Shown here: piece by piece, positions 8,292 through 16,930 of the stretch
How positions within the stretch are numbered: position 1 is the stretch's first letter
How the letters are laid out: each line of letters starts with the position of its first letter
Source: an uncultured bacterium
GTDB lineage: Bacteria > Bacillota_I > Bacilli_A > RF39 > UBA660
Reading direction: 5' to 3'
NCBI GenBank assembly: GCA_905215145.1
Contig: CAJMOW010000001.1
Coordinates: forward strand, 1-64,000
DNA: 64,000 bases
Made by a program: the position numbers and the translations under genes
Notes under the pieces: model-generated
Told to the model about the DNA's origin: nothing
Database searches by the model: none
The model's input: only the letters and a program-made list of their open reading frames with translations

Positions 8292-10199
8292 AAACGTTAC
8301 AGTAGGAGCGGACCCTGAGTTGTTCATTTTTAATACAAAAACAAACCAAGTAGTATCCGCAATTGGAATAATTCCAGGGGAAAAAGGTAAACCATATACT
8401 AAAGGTATGCCAAAAGGATTTGGTGTAGAGATTGATTGTATTTTGGGAGAATTTAATATTCCGCCCTGTACTTCTGGTAATGAGTTTGTAGATTCTATTA
8501 AATATATGAAAGATTGGATTCGTAATTGGATTAAACAATTCGATAACAATCTTGATATTTGTTGTAGTGCATCTATGCCTGTATCTGAAGATCAGTTACT
8601 TGATCCTAAAGCAAATGAAATTGGATGTTCTAGTGATTATAATGCTTATACGGAGCGTGAAAACGATAAGCCGCAAGGTTATCCTGATAATAGAAGAGTG
8701 GCAGGTCAAATGTGGGCCCGAAGGTATAGTAATATATCTTAAGAATAGTTCAAAAACGGTGAACGAGAATTGTATCAAAATATTTACAAATTAAAATAAT
8801 TTTATGTAGTTTTGTTGGTGTATAATATCATATATTATGAAAGAATCAACAAAACAAATACTAAATTATCTTAATAAAGGATACACTATGATAGATGTAT
8901 CCAAAATACTTAATATCAACTATAAAACAGTTGAAAGTATAAAAAGACGTTATAAAGTAGATGTTAACAAAGTTTCTCAGAGTAAAGCAAATTATCATTT
9001 CTTAGAAATTATAGATAATGATATAAAAGCATATATTCTTGGTTTCTTTATAGCAGATGGGTGTATTGGGAAAGAGGGTAGATTCTCTTTTAATATTTCC
9101 AAAGAAGATGAATATATTTTACATAAAATAAAAGATTGTTTTATAGCTAATTCAGTGGTTTATAAAAATAATCAAAATGGAGTAAAATTTAGAAAGGAAC
9201 AAGCGATTTATAGATTTACATCTCGTCCTTTATTATCTATTCTTGAAAAGAAGTATAATATACATCCTAGAAAGACATATAACTCTTCATTTCAGTTCCC
9301 TTTTAAAACAATTCCAACTAAATATCATGGAAGTTTTATTAGGGGCTTATGAGATGGGGATGGTTGTTATGAGTCTTACAAAAGCATATTTAATCCTAGC
9401 TGTTGCATAAATAGCAAACTGTTTGCAGAGCAAATAGGAAATATTATAAAGAATAATACAGGATTAGATTATAAGATTTATGAGCACCAAGGCAAAACTT
9501 GTAAATATTATGTATTACGTCTACATGCAAATAGAATTAACAAACTAGAAAAAATTCGAAAACTTTATAATTTTTTATATTCTGAAGATACTATTTCTTT
9601 AAAACGTAAAAAAGATAAAGTTATTAGATATCTTGAATACCGTGCTAATTTAGCTGTTAACAAGGCTAAACAGTGTAAAGCGTAGAGATTGAAACTTAGA
9701 AATAAGAATAAAATATCTCCAAGAGTGAACTACCCATACAGATAAAGCTGATGGTGAAAATGTACGCTGAACTATAGAAATACAATAGATCTATAGAATC
9801 TAGGGATAAAAAGCCTTAGAGATAACAATTTTGTCACACATTCACATAGGATATGATAACCCTGATTTTGATACATCTGTTAAGCTTATTAAGTTCTTTG
9901 ATCTATGCTGCGGAGTTCCTTCTGTATTATATGATAGAGATACTTTTAGAAGAACTCTATATGGTCAAGCAGGAAGTTTCCGTTGTCCTAAGTGGGGAGC
10001 AGAAGCAAGATGTCTAAGTAGCTTTATGCTTAATGACGAATATCTTCCAATGATTTATAAACAAACTATGTTAGCTGTAGATATGTTTAATGAAGGATTT
10101 CCTTTGCCAGAAGGAGATTTAGTTCAAAAGTGTATTAACACATCTAATAAAGTACTGGCAGAACATCTAATTAAACTTTACGGAATATGTGTGGACTAG
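8281..10199 (+). CDS. phiEco32-like COOH.NH2 ligase (amidoligase), split by intron 2
   Basis: Exons 8281-8706 and 9834-10199 join in frame (263 aa). Exon 1 starts MKIKNVTVGADPELFIF, the GADPE motif of the glutamine-synthetase-fold amidoligases (type 2), and has GVEIDCILGEFNIPPC. The junction produces VAG|SHIHIGYD, restoring the conserved HIH motif; exon 2 continues RRTLYGQAGSFR. These enzymes use ATP to form amide or peptide bonds. Without splicing, translation would leave the frame in WARRYSNIS and end. Overlaps the glutaminase before it and the amidotransferase after it. All Trp codons are TGG. Confidence 0.82.
8783..8814 (+). promoter_or_regulatory. Bacteroidales-type promoter inside intron 2
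   Basis: TTTA, 20 bases, then TAGTTTTG, matching the Bacteroidales -33/-7 arrangement (TTTG...TAnnTTTG) except for one base in the upstream box. It ends 22 bases before the endonuclease ATG at 8837. A 7-bp inverted repeat (8822-8838, ATAATAT/ATATTAT) covers the start codon. Confidence 0.5.
8837..9685 (+). CDS. LAGLIDADG homing endonuclease, 282 aa
   Basis: Two LAGLIDADG helices with acidic ends: AYILGFFIADGCIG (about residue 70) and FIRGLWDGDGCYE (about residue 170), so a single-chain two-repeat enzyme. The N-terminus has a helix-turn-helix, TMIDVSKILNINYKTVESIK. The Trp in GLWDGDG is TGA; under the standard code the protein would be cut just before its second active-site motif. It should cut intronless copies of the amidoligase gene. 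Confidence 0.85.
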
Positions 10200-11506
10200 C
10201 TGGAATAATTTCTACTGAAAAGACTGAATTTAACATAAACCACTTTAATATACTTGGAACCCTAAACGATGAAAGAGGGGGAGATAGTTGTGGTATTTTT
10301 ATTGACGGTAAGGTAGAATATGGAGTTGGTAACAGAGAATTATTTAGGAACTTTACTACTAGTATAAATTATCCAAAGTCAGCTTCTATTGCTTTATTAC
10401 ATTGTCGAAAGGCCTCTCCTGGATATCCTGTGAATTTAGATCAGGCTCAACCAGTTGTTATTAGACGTGATAACAAAATTGAGTTTGTACTAATGCATAA
10501 TGGTACTATTCTTAATATTAGAGAATTATCTAATAAATATCTTCCAGAATCTAATACTCTTGGTATGTCTGATTCTCAAATTTTGGCAGAAATTATTTAT
10601 AGACATGGATATAATGTTCTAGAAGAGTATACAGGTTGTGCTGTTCTTATAATGGTAGATTATAGATCTTTGACTCCAAAAGTACTCATGTTCAAAGGGA
10701 GCTCTTGTTATAATGAAAATAAAACAAAATCTGAGCGACCTTTAGTTTATATGATTAACGAGGGTAAATTTTATTTTTCGTCGATGTATGCTTCTCTATA
10801 TTGCATCAACTGTAAAAAAACAATCTATGAATTTCCTATAAATAAGTTATGTCAAATTAAGGATAACAAGGTTTACTGTGTTAGAAATATTAACCGTGAA
10901 AAATTAAAGAGAGAACTTTACATACCAGTATACGGTGCTTCTTATAAGAATAATTCTCCAGCATATACCTCTGATAGCTTATATTACAGTCAAACTACAG
11001 GTACGTATATGTTAAATGGAATTCCAGCACACGGTATATATCTAGCTTATCCTTCTGGGTATTTAGTACCCGAAACACATGCTGGCTCTAATGCATATGG
11101 ACATACTTTCTACTTCTTCTATGGGCGATTGTTACCCAATAAAGAAAGTTATGATTTCCTTGAAAATATAGATGACCTTTTTACAGATGATGTTCTTCCT
11201 GTTTATTGTCCTGAAGTTATTGATTACTTTGCATATAATCCTAGAATTATTAATGGTGTCTTAACTACTGTTGATAAAGACTTCAATTATATGAAGTACA
11301 TAGAAGGATCATATGTTACTCTATTTAATGCTCCTGATAAAGTTAATGTAAAAGATGGAGTAAGTTCTACAACATATACCTATGCTCCTAGCGCTTTGGA
11401 GATTTTTAAGAATGATGCAGAAAATACAACATTCAATTTTGAAGTACTAGAAACACAGATTTTACAATTTATAACTAATAGACTTGTTGATTTAGATGCT
11501 GTATAA
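10187..11506 (+). CDS. class II glutamine amidotransferase, 439 aa
   Basis: Starts MCGLAGIIS, so Cys2 becomes the N-terminal nucleophile after Met removal, as in Ntn-type glutaminases (GlmS, PurF, AsnB). Further family signs are NDERGGDSCGIFIDG, HCRKASPG and VLMHNGTILN. The C-terminal half is not recognised and lacks a clear synthetase domain. It overlaps the amidoligase end by 13 bases and the second amidoligase by 11. It likely supplies ammonia or transfers amide groups for the ligases, which is inference from the cluster. Confidence 0.82.
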   Translation: MCGLAGIISTEKTEFNINHFNILGTLNDERGGDSCGIFIDGKVEYGVGNRELFRNFTTSINYPKSASIALLHCRKASPGYPVNLDQAQPVVIRRDNKIEFVLMHNGTILNIRELSNKYLPESNTLGMSDSQILAEIIYRHGYNVLEEYTGCAVLIMVDYRSLTPKVLMFKGSSCYNENKTKSERPLVYMINEGKFYFSSMYASLYCINCKKTIYEFPINKLCQIKDNKVYCVRNINREKLKRELYIPVYGASYKNNSPAYTSDSLYYSQTTGTYMLNGIPAHGIYLAYPSGYLVPETHAGSNAYGHTFYFFYGRLLPNKESYDFLENIDDLFTDDVLPVYCPEVIDYFAYNPRIINGVLTTVDKDFNYMKYIEGSYVTLFNAPDKVNVKDGVSSTTYTYAPSALEIFKNDAENTTFNFEVLETQILQFITNRLVDLDAV

Positions 11507-12701
11507 TAATACTAAAAAAAGGTGGGAAATGGGAGGCGCCTTGCTAAGAGGTGTGATCTATATTGATTATGTATATGTAGAATATGGTTATTTTGAAACA
11601 GACTCACTGAATGTTCCTCTAGTAATAGACGGGGAAATTATCTATTTGGAAAGACGTGAGAACTGCAAAATACCATTATATTGGGCAAATAATATTTGTT
11701 GCTATACGATAGATTTAAACCTAGCTAATAATATCGTTACAGATTCTAAATGTGTGTTTAATTATCCGATAGATAGATGTTACAATTTTTCAAAACTATC
11801 TTTAAAACCTAAGGATATTAAATTAATACCTGATAAGGAATTTACATATATTAAGGACTTTACCTTTGGCCTTGAATATGAAACATCTGCAGGAAACATA
11901 CCTTGGTTAAGTTGTATTGATACAAATCTAGTACCACTCTATGATGGTTCAATTGATGGGCATGAATATGTAACTTTTCCATTAACACATGTGGATTTAC
12001 CTATTATTAAACAGCATTTGAAACTGCTTGAAAGGTACACGTTTTACAATAAAAACTGTTCTTTGCATATTCATTTTGGTAACTTTCCAATTAATAAAAG
12101 TTATATTAGTCGTCTGTGTAAGTTCTGGTGCCATTTTCAATGGTCTATTGGTATGTACGTACCAAGCTATAGTTACTGTACAGAACGCTATAAAAGTAAT
12201 GGTAAAGCTTACAATAAACCTTTTCCGAGTATTGCATCTCTCTCTACATTCTACAAAAGGTTTACTGGTAATGAGTATAATGATGATCAAAGTTTTTATT
12301 TGCCAAATTTGTATGATTCAACGGAGGAGCGTAAGTGGGAAGTGCGTGGTAGATATTTTAATATGAATATAATGCACTTAATTTCAGGTGATGCTCATAA
12401 AACTGTAGAATTCAGATTTTTAAGACCCACTACAGATTACTCTGAAATTAAGTGGTACCTGCTTATATTAAGTGCTTTCTTAAAATATGTTATAAATTCA
12501 AAGGATAGTAACTATAAAAAAATAACAGTTGACAAGGTTATTGATTTTACTTTTCCAAAGGATATAGCAGATAAGTTAAAATCAGAGGGGCGTAAACTGT
12601 ATCATCTTCATAAAGTACAGCTGAGTTACTGTGACCCTGGGGGGGTTAACCAATATCGTAAAGAGATTTATTTAACCAAAATTCGCAAATTTTCTTTATA
12701 A
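11496..12701 (+). CDS. second amidoligase-type protein, 401 aa
   Basis: Glutamine-synthetase-fold amidoligase: TFGLEYETSAGNIPW (GxExE, Mg-ATP binding, about residues 125-139), YDGSIDGHEYVT, CSLHIHFGNFPINK (the HIH motif), and near the end KTVEFRFLRPTTDYSEIKWY (the VEFR motif). Longer than the first amidoligase, with an extra N-terminal domain of about 110 residues. It closes the operon. Two different ligases in one cluster suggest two successive bond-forming steps. All Trp codons are TGG. Confidence 0.78.
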   Translation: MLYNNTKKRWEMGGALLRGVIYIDYVYVEYGYFETDSLNVPLVIDGEIIYLERRENCKIPLYWANNICCYTIDLNLANNIVTDSKCVFNYPIDRCYNFSKLSLKPKDIKLIPDKEFTYIKDFTFGLEYETSAGNIPWLSCIDTNLVPLYDGSIDGHEYVTFPLTHVDLPIIKQHLKLLERYTFYNKNCSLHIHFGNFPINKSYISRLCKFWCHFQWSIGMYVPSYSYCTERYKSNGKAYNKPFPSIASLSTFYKRFTGNEYNDDQSFYLPNLYDSTEERKWEVRGRYFNMNIMHLISGDAHKTVEFRFLRPTTDYSEIKWYLLILSAFLKYVINSKDSNYKKITVDKVIDFTFPKDIADKLKSEGRKLYHLHKVQLSYCDPGGVNQYRKEIYLTKIRKFSL

Positions 12702-12716
12702 TTTGTTAATTAAATC

Positions 12717-12747
12717 TTTGATTGTTCGCAGATTTTTACTACCTTTG
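12717..12747 (+). promoter_or_regulatory. promoter of the split tRNA-Trp gene
   Basis: TTTG, 19 bases, TACCTTTG: a full match to the Bacteroidales sigma-factor consensus. It lies in the 69-base gap after the amidoligase operon and ends 23 bases before the tRNA. It would give this tRNA its own transcript, closed by the terminator at 13490-13517. Confidence 0.65.
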
Positions 12748-12803
12748 CTGTATAACTAAAGGTAACAAACAGGAGCTTAGTGTAATGGTAGCACAGCGGT
12801 CTT

Positions 12804-13412
12804 TAGCTAAATGAAATTATGAGTGATTGAAAAACAATTGAAAAGGGTTACCTAGGTAGCCTGCTAGTAGAACAGAAATTTATTGAAAACGGGTATAATC
12901 TATTTAAACCTGTTTTGGAGAATGGAAAAGTAGATTTAATTGCAGAAAAAGATAATAAATATATTAAACTGCAAATTAAAACTGTCCAAATAGAAAGTAA
13001 TGGTAGAAGAATAATTCCAGTGAGAAAAATATCCCATAATATGGGATAATATAAAGTAAAACTGTATACTGAAAAAGATATAGATTATTTTATTGGAGTT
13101 GACTTAGATACTAAAGACTTATATATTTTACCTGTGCATTTCTCTTCTCAGTATAAAAGTTCTATTGGCATAAACAATTGTCAAAATTACAAAAATAATT
13201 TCAAACAAATGGAGCCTATTGGTGGAAACACTAATAGTGAACACGATGATAACGTTGAATCCTTAACAGATAATGCTGATGGTAACGACGTCGGAATAGA
13301 ATAAAAATTCTAGCCGCTAGAGAGCAGATAATCGTGCACCTAAGTTGAAAAATATGGTGAAGAAGTGCTCCAGACCACAAACAGAAATGGTAGTGAAAAC
13401 TATGGTGGTAAG
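12804..13412 (+). mobile_element. group I intron 3 (in tRNA-Trp) with PD-(D/E)XK endonuclease gene
   Basis: A 609-nt insertion at the same anticodon position as in tRNA-Arg, with the same 3' end TGGTAAG and the shared CCAGACCACAAA block, so the two tRNA introns are related. It carries an endonuclease reading frame broken by one stop. Confidence 0.8.
12819..13304 (+). pseudogene. intron-encoded PD-(D/E)XK homing endonuclease with an in-frame TAA
   Basis: From ATG 12819 the frame reads like the group I intron PD-(D/E)XK endonucleases (I-Ssp6803I type, also found in tRNA introns): KGYLGSLLVEQKFIENGYN, then GKVDLIAEKD with the catalytic Asp, LQIKTVQ as the QxK motif, and YTEKDIDYFIGVDLDTKDLY near the end. 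Two early Trp-type TGA codons are read through, but TAA at 13047-13049 interrupts it after SHNMG and before YKVKLY. The break is just ahead of a conserved segment, so the product is probably inactive. Confidence 0.75.
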
Positions 13413-13489
13413 CAAAACCGTAAACGGGAGCCTCCAAAACTCCAGGTGAGGGTTCGAATCCTTCAGCTCCTGCAACTTATTGAATATCG

Positions 13490-13517
13490 AGGCATTAGTT
13501 TTCTAATGCCTTATTTT
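13490..13517 (+). terminator. intrinsic terminator after tRNA-Trp
   Basis: Nine-base-pair hairpin AGGCATTAG-TTTT-CTAATGCCT followed by TATTTTTTA, 18 bases after the tRNA. A compact Rho-independent terminator that closes the tRNA transcription unit. Confidence 0.75.
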
Positions 13518-13531
13518 TTAATATTATTACT

Positions 13532-13852
13532 ATGCTTATAAATAGATTATTAAGGGATAGTGGTTATATCTTCATTCAAAATGTAGATCCTCTATATATT
13601 AAAATGATAATAGATATAGGTTCTTATCCAATATTTACATATACCCATAGGAGTCATAAAAGTATATATATTGGAAGTAAGCTTGATGATTATAGTTTTC
13701 TTATAGGAGAAGAATGTTGTAACCTTATCTATAATTCACACAACTATCCTTTATTTAACTTTGGTGTATGTACAGTTTCTGATATAAAGTATGTTCTAAA
13801 AATGTCAATGGCTCATACTCTGTCAAAATTTCCCATTATGTACTTTAATTAA
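13532..13852 (+). CDS. hypothetical protein, 106 aa (paralogue of 18584-18952)
   Basis: The N-terminus GYIFIQNVDPLYIKMIIDIG resembles NIIVYRNDPNYIKACLNIG of the 122-aa protein at 18584-18952, followed in both by a beta-rich segment. This suggests a small paralogous family within the phage. No known domain and no Trp codons. It begins just after the tRNA terminator. Confidence 0.55.
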   Translation: MLINRLLRDSGYIFIQNVDPLYIKMIIDIGSYPIFTYTHRSHKSIYIGSKLDDYSFLIGEECCNLIYNSHNYPLFNFGVCTVSDIKYVLKMSMAHTLSKFPIMYFN

Positions 13853-13876
13853 TGTAATAACGTTAACAGATATGTT

Positions 13877-14485
13877 ATGAAGAAAATTATATGAAGAATA
13901 CTAAGTTATGCTATATTGATCTTGACTATTGTACTTATGTGACAGAAAATAAATAATCTAAATATAGCATTAGACAACGCAGTTAACAATACAAAGGCAT
14001 ATGCTGCAGAAAATTCATGATTGAAGAAAAACAATAGGGCTTTCAAACTTTCAATTGAGCAATTGGAGTACTATGGCGATTCTTTAATGCTTGAAATGAA
14101 AAAAGTGGCTAATGAAAACAAAATCAAGGATAATAAAATTAAAGCTTTACAATATCAATTAGAGCACTTTTCTAAGAAAGATACTATCGTTATTAGAGAT
14201 ACAATATTTAGAGAACCTGGGTTTGTGTTAGATACTTGTATTGTAGATAAATGGAACAGAAGTTGTTTACATCTTTCCTATCCAGGCACAATAGCTTTAA
14301 GTAACGAGTATAATAATGAAAAGTATATAACTCTAAGTTCCCATAAAGAACCTGTTAAACCACGAAAATGGTTTCTACCACGATGGTTTACTAGGAAACA
14401 TACTGTTATAGAAGTTATTATTATAGATCAGAATCCTTACGTTACTACTCCTAAACAGAGATATATTGAAATAATAGATAACTAA
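13877..14485 (+). CDS. membrane-anchored coiled-coil protein (spanin-like candidate), 202 aa
   Basis: Read with TGA as Trp it begins MKKIIWRILSYAILILTIVL, a single N-terminal membrane helix. It continues with a helical, coiled-coil-like region (about residues 50-95, LEMKKVANENKIKDNKIKAL) and a beta-rich C-terminus ending DQNPYVTTPKQRYIEIID. This layout is seen in inner-membrane spanin-like or cell-envelope proteins of Bacteroidales phages. Three of six Trp codons are TGA. Without the recoding only the part from 14021 would appear and the membrane anchor would be missed. Confidence 0.65.
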
Positions 14486-14486
14486 A

Positions 14487-14750
14487 ATGAAAATTAGTAT
14501 AGAAACCAAATTTGATATTGGGCAGATAGTATATATTTGTCAAAAGACTCCTAGATTTGAAGAGGGAGCTTTCGTAGACACTTATGCTGTAGATACTGCT
14601 CCTAGAACAGTTAAAGATATTATAGTTTCATATTTAGATTCTGGTCCCCATATATTTTATGTTTTTGAGGACATAATAACAATGATTCCAGAATATCTTG
14701 TTTTTAGTACATTAGAAAAGGCTGAAGAATGGTGTAACAATTATGAATAA
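14487..14750 (+). CDS. conserved hypothetical phage protein, 87 aa
   Basis: Starts MKISIETKFDIGQIVYI and ends with FSTLEKAEEWCNNYE, a pattern common to many short Firmicutes and Bacteroidetes phage proteins: a beta-strand pair, a variable loop, then a 'FxTxEEAE' helix. Function unknown. Begins one base after the previous stop and overlaps the nuclease gene by 8 bases. Confidence 0.65.
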   Translation: MKISIETKFDIGQIVYICQKTPRFEEGAFVDTYAVDTAPRTVKDIIVSYLDSGPHIFYVFEDIITMIPEYLVFSTLEKAEEWCNNYE

Positions 14751-15246
14751 GTATATAGATTGCTCTAAGTTAGGAAAGATAAAGGAATCTGAGTTCTCTG
14801 AATTGTTACTATCTCAGGTTGGAGGAACCATTCAGATTCCATCTAAGTATCAAGATATGTATGATCATATTGATATTATATGAAAGTATAATAATAGAAC
14901 TTTTACATTTGACGTCAAGAGCGCAAAAAAAAATCGTAGAGCTGATAATACTCCAGATTATAATATCAGCTGAGTGGAGCTAAAAAATGTTCGAGGAAAT
15001 CCTGGATGACTATTTGGAAAGGCTGATTATATAGCATTTGAAGGAGAGAAAGATTGAATCGTATGTAGACGAACTGATATAATTAAACTAATTGATTCTA
15101 AGGTAACAAATAAAAGTATAGATAAATCTAGGTCTTTATATACTTATTACCAAAGAGATGGTAGACAAGATATAGTTGTTAAAGTATTATCTAGTGATTT
15201 ACGGAGCATTTCTAGAATATCATTTATGAAAAATATAGTAACTTAA
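14743..15246 (+). CDS. PD-(D/E)XK-like nuclease, 167 aa
   Basis: With TGA as Trp this is one open frame. Active-site signature: DHIDIIWKYN (Asp after the first strands), TFTFDVKSAKK (DxK), then SWVELKNVRGNPGWLFGKAD, typical of small phage restriction-fold nucleases. All four Trp codons are TGA, so the gene is invisible under the standard code. The substrate may be phage DNA intermediates or host DNA; I cannot tell which. Confidence 0.72.
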
Positions 15247-15268
15247 TTATATTTAATATTATCTTAGT

Positions 15269-15517
15269 ATGTCGAAGAGTTATAAGGTTCCAGTTTACAA
15301 GGATAAAGGTATAAAGAATATTTATCATCGACTTGTTAAAAGAAGAATGAGGAATTACTTAAAAAGTAATTTTTTTAAACTTCAAGATAAAGACTTTGAT
15401 TGTAACATTCCTAATCCTAGAACAATAGTTAATGATTATAATTACTGTGATTATATATTTGATGCTAGATTTGGTAAAAATCTAGAAAAATGGAGGTCTA
15501 AGCTTTCTAGGAAGTAA
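15269..15517 (+). CDS. conserved small basic phage protein, 82 aa
   Basis: Basic N-terminal half (KNIYHRLVKRRMRNYLKS) and a C-terminal PNPRTIVNDYNYCDY, a combination seen in uncharacterised phage proteins. No domain assigned. 22 bases after the nuclease gene. Confidence 0.6.
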   Translation: MSKSYKVPVYKDKGIKNIYHRLVKRRMRNYLKSNFFKLQDKDFDCNIPNPRTIVNDYNYCDYIFDARFGKNLEKWRSKLSRK

Positions 15518-15553
15518 CAATTTAAAATGTAAATCATAAAAAATAAAAAAGAT

Positions 15554-15934
15554 ATGAGTAGAGTAGTTAAGTATTATTACAGTGCCCCTGTATATCAAGG
15601 TACTGTTTCTGTGAATCCTATTATCGAGAAAACTGTTGTTTATGATGTTAAACCATGTCGTAGGTATACTATGGCTGCAGTTTATGATGATAATAGTCAT
15701 ACTATTAAGTTTGGACTTGCAGTATGTCAGCCTGTAGATAACTTTAATAAAGCTATTGGTCGAAAGATTGCTGGGCGTAATGCTTTAGAGAATCCGTTTC
15801 ATGTTATTGAAAACTTTGGAGGTCGTAGAAATGACTATGCTGATGAAGTCATGAGTATTATGATAGAAAAGGAGAAGAACCTTTTAAAAAGACATAATCC
15901 TAAGCTTTTTAATTCCAATTATTTTGTTGAGTAA
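15554..15934 (+). CDS. hypothetical protein, 126 aa
   Basis: Beta-rich N-terminal part followed by FGLAVCQPVDNFNKAIGRK, basic and helical, and a C-terminal KRHNPKLFNSN. The pattern of 'AxCxPxDxFxKxxGRxxA' is familiar from phage proteins of unknown role. The stop overlaps the start of the next gene by one base. Confidence 0.6.
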   Translation: MSRVVKYYYSAPVYQGTVSVNPIIEKTVVYDVKPCRRYTMAAVYDDNSHTIKFGLAVCQPVDNFNKAIGRKIAGRNALENPFHVIENFGGRRNDYADEVMSIMIEKEKNLLKRHNPKLFNSNYFVE

Positions 15935-16092
15935 TGGTTGACATCATTTTTAATGGTTATATTAGTATAGAAGATAAAAACAAAGATGCATTTATAGAAG
16001 ATTTTAATAACTTTCTAGTTTCTAGAGAGGCTGCCTTTAAGGGAACTATAAGAGTTATTGAGTTTGACGATGCTGAAATTATTGATGATTAG
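15934..16092 (+). CDS. small acidic protein, 52 aa
   Basis: ATG 15934 shares its A with the preceding TAA. It reads MVDIIFNGYISIEDKNKD through to VIEFDDAEIIDD and stops at TAG, overlapping the RNase H start by 8 bases. The bracketed position in an overlapping series is the main support. No domain. Confidence 0.55.
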   Translation: MVDIIFNGYISIEDKNKDAFIEDFNNFLVSREAAFKGTIRVIEFDDAEIIDD

Positions 16093-16528
16093 AATCTATA
16101 CTGATGGAAGTTACAAACCAACAACAGACCAAGGGGGTTATGCCTCTATAATTACTGAGGACAACAAAGTAATTAAGATTTTATATCAAGGTTATATACA
16201 TACTACTAACAATAGAGCAGAATTAATGGGAGTTCTATACTCCTTAGAATATTTTAAGGAACCTAGGAATTTAGAAATATATTCTGATTCAAGTTATATT
16301 GTTAGTAGTATTAACAATGGTCATGTATATAGATGAATTGCAGAGCAAGATAATTCAAAGAAGAATATGGATCTATGAGTTAAAATAGTTAATCTATTAC
16401 ACTTTCATAAAGTAAAGTTCTTTTGATTAAAAGGCCACAATAATAATAAATTTAATGAACTTGCAGATTGTTATGCTAATATTGCTGCAACAGTAATCAA
16501 TCCAAAGGAAGATATTAAACAGAATTAA
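16085..16528 (+). CDS. rnhA: ribonuclease HI, 147 aa
   Basis: Cleaves the RNA strand of RNA-DNA hybrids, for example primers at the replication fork. All catalytic positions are present: YTDGSY (Asp), NNRAELMG (Glu), YSDSSYIV (Asp) and LKGHNNNKFNELAD (His, final Asp). Three Trp codons are TGA (YRWIAE, DLWVKI, FFWLKG), so the standard code would truncate it before the last Asp. ATG 16085 gives the usual short N-terminus MIRIYTDGS. The length matches bacterial RNase HI. Confidence 0.88.
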
Positions 16529-16530
16529 CT

Positions 16531-16893
16531 ATGGAAAAGAAATTAACTTTGAAAAGAGTTGGTAATCATTGGTATCCTTGTGTTAATCACATGAGAGGGT
16601 ATATTGATGGATTTGACAAAAAAACTGACAGGTACTTATCTATCATTGATGTTTGTGGAAGTGAAGAACTTACAGTAGAGTTTGAGAATCTAGGTATTGA
16701 ACTTGAGGGTATAAATATTATCTATTTTAATGAACAAGATATTACTAGGTATTTAACTACTGATGATAGTTTTGATCTTAGATTTGTAATTAATAATCAT
16801 GAATTCACAATATATTCTGATATTTACTGGTTATTAGAAAATCAATTTAACTTTAACTTTCATAAGGAGAGTTATAGGATCCATATTTACTAG
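16531..16893 (+). CDS. hypothetical protein, 120 aa
   Basis: Begins MEKKLTLKRVGNHWYPCVNH and continues as an alpha/beta protein with many acidic residues. The 'GNHWYPCVNH' start recurs in phage proteins without assigned role. Two bases after the RNase H stop. Confidence 0.6.
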   Translation: MEKKLTLKRVGNHWYPCVNHMRGYIDGFDKKTDRYLSIIDVCGSEELTVEFENLGIELEGINIIYFNEQDITRYLTTDDSFDLRFVINNHEFTIYSDIYWLLENQFNFNFHKESYRIHIY

Positions 16894-16930
16894 ATAGCAG
16901 AAATGTTTTATACTTTAAATTACCTAATTT

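Larger units (their letters stand above)
8707..9833 (+). mobile_element. group I intron 2 with LAGLIDADG gene (in amidoligase)
   Basis: A 1127-nt insertion between GGCAGGT and TCACAC; removal restores the amidoligase frame and motif. It follows a U and ends in G. It shares blocks with other introns here: AAACGGTGAACGAG early, GTGAAAATGTACGCTGAACT, and GATAACAATTTTG at the 3' end. It carries an intact endonuclease gene with a likely private promoter. Confidence 0.85.
12771..13472 (+). tRNA. tRNA-Trp(UCA), UGA-decoding, interrupted by a group I intron
   Basis: Exons 12771-12803 and 13413-13472. Acceptor AGGAGCT pairs with AGCTCCT, and the discriminator is G: A1-U72, G2-C71, G3-C70 and G73 are tryptophanyl-tRNA features. 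D-arm GTGT-AATGGTA-GCAC; T-arm GAGGG-TTCGAAT-CCTTC. Removing 12804-13412 pairs GCGGT with ACCGT (one G-U) and gives the loop CTTCAAA, anticodon UCA. It would read UGA as Trp and explains the in-frame TGA codons. The variable region is unusually long (about 26 nt), making a 93-nt tRNA. tRNA-Sec was considered, but the 7-bp acceptor stem argues against it. Confidence 0.8.

Noticed and set aside
13231..13437. Minus-strand open frame over the tRNA-Trp intron
   Set aside because: Opposite strand of the intron core and tRNA exon; no domain.
12771..13472. tRNA-Sec rather than tRNA-Trp(UCA)
   Set aside because: The 7-bp acceptor stem, Trp identity pairs and G73 discriminator fit Trp; UGA codons are spread over all gene types at Trp positions, and no SECIS or Sec machinery is visible.
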